A DNA stretch of 64,000 bases from Corallococcus coralloides DSM 2259 (lineage in GTDB: Bacteria; Myxococcota; Myxococcia; Myxococcales; Myxococcaceae), in the NCBI RefSeq assembly GCF_000255295.1, contig NC_017030.1, forward strand, positions 682,001-746,000, read 5' to 3'. Below are positions 42,277 to 49,774 of this stretch, in pieces. The notes under the pieces were generated by a model, which ran no database searches, was not told the DNA's origin, and saw nothing but the letters and a program-made list of their open reading frames with translations. The stretch's first letter is position 1, and each line of letters begins with the position of its first letter. The position numbers and the translations under genes are program-made.

Positions 42277-43317
42277 TCAGGGCTTCGTGGCCACCACCAG
42301 CTCGAAGGGGCCGGGGAGCACGTGCGCGTGCGTGAAGCCCGCGGCGGTGAGCGCCTCCAGGTAGAACTCCACCTCGCGCAGCCGGCTCACGCACGTGTCC
42401 ACGCCGATGAGGAAGTAGGACCAGAAGAACTGGGCCGCCAGCCGCTCCGGGGTGCGGAACTCCTCGCAGATGAGCACGCGTCCGCCGGAGGGCAGGGCGG
42501 CGAAGGCGGCCTGCATCAGCGACCGCGCCACCTCCGCGGGCCAGTCATGCAGCACGCGCACGAACGACAGCGCGTCGTAGCCCGTGGGCAGGGGCTCCTT
42601 CAGGAAGTCACCACCCACGAAACCCATCCGCTTGTCGGACAGGCCCGCGCGCTCGCGCGTGCGCGCGACGAGGGCTTCCGTGGCGGGCAGGTTGTAGACG
42701 TCCACGGAGAGCGCCGGGTGCTGGCGCAGCAGGGCTTCCGCGAGCGTGCCGTCCCCGCCGCCCACGTCCAGCAGCCGGGACTCGGAAGGCCACAGGGTGC
42801 CCGCGTGCGTACGGAACGTCTCCAGGATGGGGCCCAGGCCCGCGGCCATGCTGGCCTCGAAGCCCTCCACCTGTTCGGGCGTGCGCGGAGGCCAGTCGAA
42901 CGACGCGGCGGACATGGAGTGCTGGCCGCGCAGCGTCTCCGGCAGCCGGCCGTGCAGCGCCTTCCAGTCGTACTTCTCCCGGTCGCGCTCCAGCGACTTC
43001 GGTCCCAGCACGGCCTCGGCCGCCGAGCGCAGGCCGGGCACGCCGCGGTAGCGCGCCGCCTCCAGCGCGTCGCTGGTCTGCTCGCGCTGCACCAGGCCCA
43101 GGCTCTCCAGGCAGTCGAGGAACTTGTAGAGCCGCTTGGGGACGAGGCCGTGTTTCGCCGACAGCTCGCCCAGCGTCACCGGGCCGGGCTCCAGCGCATC
43201 CAGCAGGCCCAGGTTCAGGGCCGTCTCCACGACGTCCAGCGCGCGGGCGCCGTTGAACAGCAGGTGCAAGAGGGCGCGGGGCGACGGCGCCTCGCGGGTG
43301 AGGGGAGGCATGCTCAT
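42277..43317 (-). CDS. SAM-dependent O-methyltransferase of the TDO-like cluster
   Basis: The 346-residue protein has the plant COMT/acetylserotonin-type layout. An N-terminal winged-helix dimerisation domain (LLHLLFNGARALDVVETALNLG in pieces, then LYKFLDCLESLGLV) precedes a Rossmann domain with SRLLDVGGGDGTLAEAL for SAM. VDVYNLPATEAL and VGGDFLKEPLP follow, with LSFVRVLHDWPAEVARSL. HDW supplies the usual catalytic His and RLREVEF the end. It methylates a hydroxyl on a small aromatic or related molecule. It overlaps the PLP-enzyme stop by four bases. In context it may methylate a product of the dioxygenase / kynureninase-like pair. Confidence 0.88.
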   Translation of the reverse strand: MSMPPLTREAPSPRALLHLLFNGARALDVVETALNLGLLDALEPGPVTLGELSAKHGLVPKRLYKFLDCLESLGLVQREQTSDALEAARYRGVPGLRSAAEAVLGPKSLERDREKYDWKALHGRLPETLRGQHSMSAASFDWPPRTPEQVEGFEASMAAGLGPILETFRTHAGTLWPSESRLLDVGGGDGTLAEALLRQHPALSVDVYNLPATEALVARTRERAGLSDKRMGFVGGDFLKEPLPTGYDALSFVRVLHDWPAEVARSLMQAAFAALPSGGRVLICEEFRTPERLAAQFFWSYFLIGVDTCVSRLREVEFYLEALTAAGFTHAHVLPGPFELVVATKP

Positions 43318-44459
43318 GCGACTTCCTTGCGCTGCTCTTCGAGGAGCGCGTCCATGAAGACGTCCACTTCCTCGGGCGTGTTGTAGAAGTGCGGCGCCGC
43401 GCGCAGGAAGCCCCGGTGGCTGCAGATGAAGCCGCGCGCCACCAGCCGCGCTGTCACCCGGGCATCGCCGGGGAAGCTCAGCGCCACCACGCCGCCGCGC
43501 TGGTCCGGCTCGCGCGGCGTCACCACGCGCAGGCCCGCGGCGTCCGCGCGCGCCATCAGCCGGCCGGTGAGCTTCAGCGAGTGTTCGCGCACGGCTTGGA
43601 TGCCCACGCCCTTGAGCAGCTCCAGTCCGGGACGGGACAGCAGCACCATCAGCGGCGCGGGCGTGCCGCCCATCATCCGGCGCGCGTCCGGCGCGTAGTC
43701 CGTCGTCTGCTGGAAGCCGAGCGGGGACGCGCCGGCCAGCCAGCCGGTGACCGCGGGCCGGAGCGTGGGCAAGAGCCCCGGGCGCACGTACAGGAAGGCG
43801 GCCTCGGAGCCGCCCAGCCACTTGTGCGCGCCGCCCATGAGGAAGTCCACGTCCAGCTGGCGCACGTCCACGGGGACGGTGCCCACGGTCTGGTACGCGT
43901 CCGTGGCGATGAGCGCTCCGGCCGCGTGCGCCGCCCTCGCGATGCGCGCGACGTCCAGCACGGCCCCGGTGGCGAAGGCGCCGTGCGCGACGCAGACGAT
44001 GCGCGTGCGCTCGTCGATGGCCGCCTCCAGCGCGGCTTCGTCCACGCGGCCGTCCTTCGACGGGACGACGACCAGCTCCGCCCCGTAGCGCGCGAAGCCC
44101 TTCCAGATGAAGGGCACGGTGGGGAACTCCAGGTCGGTGATGACGACGCGGCGGCGCTCTCCGGTGAACTCCAGGCACGAGGCCAGGCGCGACAGGTGCG
44201 CGCTCAGGTTGGTGTCCAGCGCCACGGAGCCGGCGGGCGCGCCGATGAGCTCCGCCACGCCGTCCGCGTACGCCTGCATCTGGGACAGCCAGGTGTCCCA
44301 GGTGTCATCGCGCCACGCGCGCATCGTGTTCCAGTACTGCGCCAGCACGCCCTCCACGGCCCGGGGCAGCGCCCCGGTGGAGTTGCTGTTGAGGTACGTG
44401 CAGGTCTGGAGCAGCGGGTACTCCGCGCGCAGGGCTCCCGGGAGTGCCGCCACGGTCAC
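43314..44459 (-). CDS. Kynureninase-like class V PLP enzyme
   Basis: The 381-residue protein is a class V aminotransferase-fold enzyme. It has YLNSNSTGALPRAV at the start, ATGAVLDVARIARAAHAAG, then IATDAYQTVGTVPVDVRQL with the PLP-binding Asp. MGGAHKWLGGSEAAFLYVRP holds the Schiff-base Lys (about 214). RPAVTGWLAG and FGTP-like GGTPAPLMVL resemble kynureninase. Kynureninase cleaves kynurenine to anthranilate and alanine, which fits an upstream dioxygenase, but isopenicillin N epimerase-like enzymes share these features. It starts at GTG 44459, overlapping the dioxygenase stop by four bases, and ends overlapping the methyltransferase start. Annotation as kynureninase is a reasonable but unproven inference. 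Confidence 0.75.
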   Translation of the reverse strand: MTVAALPGALRAEYPLLQTCTYLNSNSTGALPRAVEGVLAQYWNTMRAWRDDTWDTWLSQMQAYADGVAELIGAPAGSVALDTNLSAHLSRLASCLEFTGERRRVVITDLEFPTVPFIWKGFARYGAELVVVPSKDGRVDEAALEAAIDERTRIVCVAHGAFATGAVLDVARIARAAHAAGALIATDAYQTVGTVPVDVRQLDVDFLMGGAHKWLGGSEAAFLYVRPGLLPTLRPAVTGWLAGASPLGFQQTTDYAPDARRMMGGTPAPLMVLLSRPGLELLKGVGIQAVREHSLKLTGRLMARADAAGLRVVTPREPDQRGGVVALSFPGDARVTARLVARGFICSHRGFLRAAPHFYNTPEEVDVFMDALLEEQRKEVA

Positions 44460-46171
44460 GACTGGCTCCGCAGCTCCTGGGCGTGCGCGTACGCCGACAC
44501 ATGCGCGGCATGCGAATGCGCGTGAGGCCCGTGAGGTGTCGGAGCGTGAGGCGCCGCATGCGGCCCGTGCGCCACCGGCGCGGGAGCCGCCGCCGCATGG
44601 GGAGCGGGCGCGTGCGGCACCGAGGCGTGCTGGGCGTGGGCCACCGGAGCGTGCACCGCGTGCGGAGCATGGGCCGCCGCGTGCGGAGCGTGTGAAGCCG
44701 GAGCCGGCTGTGCGTGGGCGGCCGGAGCATGGGCCACCGCGTGCGGAGCATGTGAGGCCGGAGCCGGCTGTGCGTGGGCGGCCGGAGCGTGGGCCGCCGC
44801 GTGCGGAGCGTGTGAAGCCGGAGCCGGCTGTGCGTGGGTCACCGGCGCGTGGGCCGGAGTGTGCTGCGCGTGCATCGGGCAGCCGCCACCGGTGCGCGCC
44901 TCATGCGCATGGGCCAGCATGGAGTGCTGCGCGTGGGCCGTGGCCGCGTGGGCCTCCGCGGCATGCGCCATGACGGCGTGAGCCACCGAGGCGTGCTGAG
45001 CGTGGGCCGCGGGCACGTGAGCCACCGAGGCGTGCTGAGCGTGGGCCGCAGTCGCGTGGGCCGGGGCGGAGTGCGCGTGGACCGCGGACACATGGGCCGC
45101 CGGAGCGTGGACCGCGGACGCGTGAGCTCCCGAAGCGTGGAGCGTGGCCGCGTGGGCCGGAGCGTGCTGCGCGTGCATCGGGCAGCCGCCGCCGGTGCGC
45201 GCCTCATGCGCATGGGCCGGGGCCGCGTGCGCCATCGCGGCGTGATGCGCATGCGCCGCAGGAGCGTGCGCCGCCACATGCGCGTGCGCCGCCTGGGCCA
45301 CCGGCGCCTGCGCCTGGGCCACCGGCGCGTGCACCGCCGTGTCCTTCATCGCGTTGATGGCGGCCATCGGGCAGCCGCCGCCGGTGCGCGACTCACCCGG
45401 CGTGTAGCCACCCTCGCGCTTCCAGCCCGCGGTCAGCTCCACGCGCACGTCCCACAGCGCGCGGAACAGCGGCAGCGTCATGCGCGCCTGCAGCACCTGG
45501 GAAGGCAGCCCGTCCAGCGCCTTCACCGTGCGGTCGATGCCAATCGTCCGGCGCACCAGCTGGTAGTGCGCGTACAGCCACCCCTGGAAGCTCTCATCCA
45601 CCGTCACCAGCTGCTCGCAGACGTGCTGCAGGTCCTTCGGCCCCCCAGCCGAATAGACCTGGAACAGCGTCAGCCCGCGACGCGCCAGCATGCGCTCCAT
45701 GGCGGACTCCAGCCCGTCCGCCGCGTGGCGCAAGGTGTTGTAGCCCGGCGACTCCTGGCCGCTGCCGTTGCCCAGGCTGCGGCGGATGACCTGGTACTCG
45801 GCCGGGGTCATCGTCTCCAGGATGGCCATCTCCGCGCTGATGCCGGAGAGGATCTTCTGGACCCGCACCAGCCGCGCCGACACCGCCCACAGCGCGTCGC
45901 GGTCCATCTCCGCCACCACCTCCACCATCTCCCGCGACGCCAGCTTCAGGTACAGCTCCTGCGACTGGTGGACGATCTGGAACATCAGCTCGTCGTGGGA
46001 GACCAGCTCGTCTTCCGGAGACTGCAGCGCCAGCAGGGTGCCCGTGTGCAGGTAGCGCTCGTAATCCAGCTCGCCCTTGCCAACCCACTTCTTCAACATC
46101 ACGTTGAACAGGGGTTGAGTCAGCTCCTGCTTAAGCTTTTCCGCATGACTGTAATCGGTGGACGTGTGCAA
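44456..46171 (-). CDS. Divergent tryptophan 2,3-dioxygenase family protein with 300-residue His/Ala-rich CPM-motif tail
   Basis: The 571-residue protein starts at TTG 46171 behind GGAGG. Residues 1-258 are a TDO-superfamily fold: YERYLHTGTLLALQ, ELMFQIVHQSQELYLK (distal His68) and GWLYAHYQLVRRTIG (His202 at the proximal heme-ligand position). In true TDOs IGxK is followed by GTGGSSG, whose Thr binds substrate. Here IGIDR is followed by TVKALDG, so substrate recognition must differ. Residues 271-571 have about 62 His, mostly in Ala/Pro repeats such as PAPASHAPHAAAHAPAAHAQ. Three RTGGGCPM motifs (Cys at 267, 330, 431) resemble heme-regulatory CP motifs. It heads a three-gene operon. Confidence 0.82.
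   Translation of the reverse strand: MHTSTDYSHAEKLKQELTQPLFNVMLKKWVGKGELDYERYLHTGTLLALQSPEDELVSHDELMFQIVHQSQELYLKLASREMVEVVAEMDRDALWAVSARLVRVQKILSGISAEMAILETMTPAEYQVIRRSLGNGSGQESPGYNTLRHAADGLESAMERMLARRGLTLFQVYSAGGPKDLQHVCEQLVTVDESFQGWLYAHYQLVRRTIGIDRTVKALDGLPSQVLQARMTLPLFRALWDVRVELTAGWKREGGYTPGESRTGGGCPMAAINAMKDTAVHAPVAQAQAPVAQAAHAHVAAHAPAAHAHHAAMAHAAPAHAHEARTGGGCPMHAQHAPAHAATLHASGAHASAVHAPAAHVSAVHAHSAPAHATAAHAQHASVAHVPAAHAQHASVAHAVMAHAAEAHAATAHAQHSMLAHAHEARTGGGCPMHAQHTPAHAPVTHAQPAPASHAPHAAAHAPAAHAQPAPASHAPHAVAHAPAAHAQPAPASHAPHAAAHAPHAVHAPVAHAQHASVPHAPAPHAAAAPAPVAHGPHAAPHAPTPHGPHAHSHAAHVSAYAHAQELRSQS
44668..44838 (-). repeat. 60-bp tandem repeat in the dioxygenase tail
   Basis: Full units span 44700-44759 and 44760-44819, nearly identical at the DNA level, followed by about 19 bp of a third copy from 44820 and preceded by a partial copy from 44668. 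Each encodes the 20-residue unit beginning PAPASHAPHA. Near-identity suggests recent expansion by slippage. Beyond it the tail is a looser His/Ala repeat. Confidence 0.88.
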
Positions 46172-46384
46172 GGTGCCTCCGGGGGGACGCAGGCAGTTCG
46201 TGGTGGGTGAGGCGCGCCCCAGTCAGGAAAGAACAGTGAGCGCGTAAATCTCTAGAAGCGACTACCTTACAGCCCTTTCTGTGAACTTCAAGGCACACAG
46301 GGCATGCGGGTTATCGATTTTTGAGATTCCCATCCGTCCGGAGTACGGGGTGGCCCGAGGGGTCGGGCTCACCCAGGGGGTGGG
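46172..46384. other. Leader region upstream of the dioxygenase operon
   Basis: This 213-bp interval is the most AT-rich near the operon. On the minus strand it has a TTGAAG hexamer (near 46285) followed 16 bp later by TAAGGT, a weak promoter candidate. CACCC/GGGTG near 46365-46380 could end the receiver transcript, but no T-tract follows. No regulator site is clear. Confidence 0.35.
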
Positions 46385-46804
46385 TCAGCTCTCAACCGGT
46401 GAGGGATTCCGGTTGGGCGACGCCGGGCGAGGCTTGAGGCGCATGGCGTTGAGCTTCTGCGCCAGCTCAGCGCCCTGGACGCTCTTGGAGATGTAGCCGT
46501 CCGCGCCGGAGGCGATGGCCAGCGAGCGCAGCTTGGCCTCATCCGAGGCGGAGTAGAGGATGAAGCGGGTGCCGGGGGGCGCGTACTGGCGCGCCAGGCC
46601 CACCACCTTGTCCCCCTTGAGGGCGGGGAAGTTGACGTCGATGAGCACGAAGTCCGGCTCGGAGGCGCGCACGATGTTGGACACGCCCAACGCGGACGTG
46701 TGGGTCTGCACATCGAACCCGTACGCGCTCAGCGAGCGCTGCACGAGGTCGAGCAGGTCCGGATCGTCGTCCACGACAAGGACGCGCGGTTTTGCTTCAG
46801 CCAT
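46385..46804 (-). CDS. Single-domain response regulator (paralogue B), end of the FIST/hybrid kinase operon
   Basis: The 139-residue receiver has VLVVDDDPDLLDL, FVLIDVNFPALKGDKVV with the phosphoacceptor Asp, LYSASDEAKLRSL and GYISKSVQGA with Lys followed by Ser. A Pro-rich tail follows. It overlaps the end of the hybrid kinase gene by 8 bp, so it is co-translated with it and probably receives its phosphate. It is closely related to the orphan receiver at 34956-35351. Lacking an output domain, it must act by protein contact. Confidence 0.92.
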   Translation of the reverse strand: MAEAKPRVLVVDDDPDLLDLVQRSLSAYGFDVQTHTSALGVSNIVRASEPDFVLIDVNFPALKGDKVVGLARQYAPPGTRFILYSASDEAKLRSLAIASGADGYISKSVQGAELAQKLNAMRLKPRPASPNRNPSPVES

Positions 46805-49763
46805 GGCTTCTCCCTAGGTACTGACGAATCGTCTCGATGAGCTGATCGCGGTCCAGGGGCTTGGTCATATAGGCCGTGCAACCGGCCGCCTGCGCCTTGT
46901 CCTGGTATTCGCGACCCGCGTGCGCCGTGACGGCGATGACGGGCACGTTCTGCCCATCCGGCAACGCGCGGAGCCTGCGGGTGACTTCCCAACCGTCGAG
47001 CCGCGGCAGGGACAGGTCCATGAGGATGAGGTCCGGCGCGTCGTTGCGGGCCCGCTCCAGCCCCTGCTCGCCGTCCTCCGCCTCGATGAGGTCATACAGT
47101 CCGCCCAGGTACCTGCGGACGATGTCGCGGTTCTGCTCGCTGTCCTCCACGTACAGCACGCGAGGCAGCTTCCCAGCGGACGCCGCCCGCTGTGTCATCA
47201 AGAGGCCCTTGGCCTGCGCGATGACGTCCTCCAGCGCGTGGCCGCCCTTGCGCACGAAGCCCGCGAAGCCGTCGCGCAGGAGCGCCTCTTCCTCGTTGGA
47301 CAGCGTCTTGCCGGTCAGCACCACCACCGGCACGGACAGCTTCTCCGCGCGCAGCCGGCGCAGGACCTCGAAGCCGTCCAGGTTCGGCATCATCAGGTCC
47401 AGCACCACCAGCGACGGTGGCGACACGCGCGCCTTGAGCAGCGCGTCCTCGCCGTTGCGCGCCTCGTTGGTGGAGAAGCCCGCGCGGCGCAGGTTGCGGC
47501 TGACCAGCTCACGCGTGGCCGCGTCGTCGTCCACCACCAGCACGTCGCCCGTGGCGGCGGAAGCGCCCGCGGACGCCAGGCTCTTCTGCACCACGTCCAC
47601 CAGGCGCTCCGGCTCCACCGGCTTCACCAGGTACTCGCACGCCCCCAGGCTGAAGCCGCGGGCGCGCTGCTCCTCCACCGACACCAGGATGACCGGGATG
47701 GCCGCCAGCGCCGGGTCGCTCTTCAGCTGGCTCAACACAGACCAGCCGTCCATGCGCGGCAGGTGGATGTCCAGCAGGATGGCCTGCGGCTTCACCTCGC
47801 GGGCCAGCTTCAGCGCGGCGATGCCGTCATTGGCCGTCACCACCCGGAAGCCCGCGGGCTCCAACTGGCCGGTGACGAGCTGCTGGATGAGCACGTCGTC
47901 GTCCACCACCATCACCGTGCTGCCCGGCCGCGCCATGGGCGCGAGCTTCTGGGCCACGTCGTGGAAGGGCACCAGGCGCTCCGTGGCGTGCGGGCTGTCC
48001 GCGCCCACCGTGGTCGCCAGCACGTCCGGCAGCCGCACCGTGAAGGTGGATCCGCGGCCCAGCGTGCTCTTCACGTCCACCGTGCCGCCCAGCACGCGGG
48101 TGAGCTCGCGCACGATGGCGAGCCCCAGCCCCGTGCCGCCCACCTTGCGCGTGGTGGTGCCGTCCACCTGACGGAACTTCTCGAAGATGAAGGGGAGCTG
48201 ATCCGACGGGATGCCCACGCCGGTGTCCTCCACCGTCATCAAGAGCTCGCCGCCGCCCGCGGGCACCACCGTGAGCGCCACCTCGCCCGTGTCCGTGAAC
48301 TTGGCCGCGTTGCTCAAGAGGTTGAGCATGATCTGCCGCAGCTTCAGCGCGTCGGTGCGGATCTCCTTCGCCTCGTGGTCCACGTTCACCGTGAGGGCCA
48401 CGTCCTTGCCCTTGAGGTACTCCTTCACGGTGGCCATGCACTCGTCGGCCAGCTCCTGCACGTCCACCGGCTCGGTGACGACCTCCACGCGGCCCGCTTC
48501 AATCTTGGACAGGTCCAGGATGTCGTTGATGAGCGCCAGCAGCGTCTTGGCGTTCGTCTTCACCACGTTGAGGTCGCGCCGGCCGTGCGGCGTCAGGCGG
48601 CTGCCCTCCTCGCGCATCAGCAGGTCGCAGTAGCCGATGATGCCGTTGAGCGGCGTGCGGATTTCGTGGCTGAAGTTCGCCAGGAACTCGCTCTTGAGGC
48701 GCACGGCGCCTTCCGCCTCGCGGGCGCGCTCCTCTTCGTTGCGCTTGGCGACGGAGAGCTCCTGGGCCAGCCGGTCCAGGTCCTCGTTCTGCTGGCGGAT
48801 GATCTCCATCTGGAGCGCGCGCTGCTGGTAGCTCGCCAGGGAGCGGGCGGACACCGCGCGCGTCTTCTTGATCTCCTCCAGGCTGGCGGCCAGCTGCTTG
48901 TTGGCGGCCTCCAGCTCATCTCTGGAAGCGCGCAGGGCCTCCTCGTTCTGCTTGCGCTCGGAGATGTCCTCCGTGACGCCCATCACGAAGCGCGCGACGC
49001 CCTGGTCGTCCAGCAGCGGAATCTTGCGCGTGGCGAAGATGCGGTCCACGCCGTCCGCGCGGGCCACCTCCTCGAACGTCTTCATCTTGCGCGTCTCGAG
49101 GATCTCCGTGTCGATGGCGATGAACGACTCCGCCTGTTCCTTGGGGAAGTAGTCGTGGTCCAGCTTCCCCAGCAACCACTCCTTGGTGACCTTGAAGGCG
49201 TCCGCGAACGTCTTGTTCACCACCACCAGCCGGCGCGTCTCCGCGTCCTTCACGAACAGCACGAAGGGCAGCGCGTCGATGATGTTGCTGAGCAGGTAGT
49301 TGGTGCGCTTGAGCTCCACGCCCGTCATCTGGTGCTGGGCGCGCTCGGCGTGCAGGCGCAGCTCGCGCGCCACCACGAAGGGCAGGTGGCCGTAGCGGTC
49401 CTCGCTGACGTAGTCGCGCGCGCCGGCGCGCATGGCGGCGGCCAGCGTGTCCGCGCTCCATTGGGGCGCGCTCACCACGAAGGCCGTCTCCTGGCCGCGC
49501 TTCACCCACGCGGCCTGGACGTCCTCCCAGCTCATGCCGGGCAGCTCGGACCCCACCAGCACCAGGGCCCAGGGGCGCTCCAGCGCCTGCTCCAGGGCTT
49601 CCCGTGTACTGACGGGCTCCAGCGTGAGCATGGAGAGGATGTCCTCCTTCTCCAGCGCGTCGCGCATGGCGCGCGTCTCACGCTCGCTGCCCACCAGGAG
49701 CAGCGACAGGGTGTAACCAAGAGGCGCTTCGGCGTGGGCCACGTCGAACGGGTGCTGGGCCAT
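46797..49763 (-). CDS. Hybrid histidine kinase with pseudo-receiver, PAS and three receiver domains
   Basis: The 988-residue protein starts at ATG 49763, 11 bp after the FIST gene. An N-terminal receiver-like domain (about 12-130) has VLVGSELPGM where an Asp should be, so it is a pseudo-receiver. A PAS domain follows (about 140-270, ending VTEDISERKQNEE). HisKA has FSHEIRTPLNGIIGY (His about 365), then HATPase with LNLLSNAAKFTDTG, VEDTGVGIP and GTGLGLAIVREL. Three receivers follow, with Asp in ILLDIHLP, VVLDLMMP and ILMDLSLP. The middle one has RKGG instead of KP. No transmembrane segment is present. Signals probably enter through the co-encoded FIST protein. Confidence 0.93.
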   Translation of the reverse strand: MAQHPFDVAHAEAPLGYTLSLLLVGSERETRAMRDALEKEDILSMLTLEPVSTREALEQALERPWALVLVGSELPGMSWEDVQAAWVKRGQETAFVVSAPQWSADTLAAAMRAGARDYVSEDRYGHLPFVVARELRLHAERAQHQMTGVELKRTNYLLSNIIDALPFVLFVKDAETRRLVVVNKTFADAFKVTKEWLLGKLDHDYFPKEQAESFIAIDTEILETRKMKTFEEVARADGVDRIFATRKIPLLDDQGVARFVMGVTEDISERKQNEEALRASRDELEAANKQLAASLEEIKKTRAVSARSLASYQQRALQMEIIRQQNEDLDRLAQELSVAKRNEEERAREAEGAVRLKSEFLANFSHEIRTPLNGIIGYCDLLMREEGSRLTPHGRRDLNVVKTNAKTLLALINDILDLSKIEAGRVEVVTEPVDVQELADECMATVKEYLKGKDVALTVNVDHEAKEIRTDALKLRQIMLNLLSNAAKFTDTGEVALTVVPAGGGELLMTVEDTGVGIPSDQLPFIFEKFRQVDGTTTRKVGGTGLGLAIVRELTRVLGGTVDVKSTLGRGSTFTVRLPDVLATTVGADSPHATERLVPFHDVAQKLAPMARPGSTVMVVDDDVLIQQLVTGQLEPAGFRVVTANDGIAALKLAREVKPQAILLDIHLPRMDGWSVLSQLKSDPALAAIPVILVSVEEQRARGFSLGACEYLVKPVEPERLVDVVQKSLASAGASAATGDVLVVDDDAATRELVSRNLRRAGFSTNEARNGEDALLKARVSPPSLVVLDLMMPNLDGFEVLRRLRAEKLSVPVVVLTGKTLSNEEEALLRDGFAGFVRKGGHALEDVIAQAKGLLMTQRAASAGKLPRVLYVEDSEQNRDIVRRYLGGLYDLIEAEDGEQGLERARNDAPDLILMDLSLPRLDGWEVTRRLRALPDGQNVPVIAVTAHAGREYQDKAQAAGCTAYMTKPLDRDQLIETIRQYLGRSHG

Positions 49764-49774
49764 GGTCTGGTGAC

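Noticed and set aside
44700..44838. A possible CRISPR array or minisatellite from 60-bp units
   Set aside because: Units are contiguous, in frame and translate to a consistent 20-residue repeat of the dioxygenase tail; there are no unique spacers.
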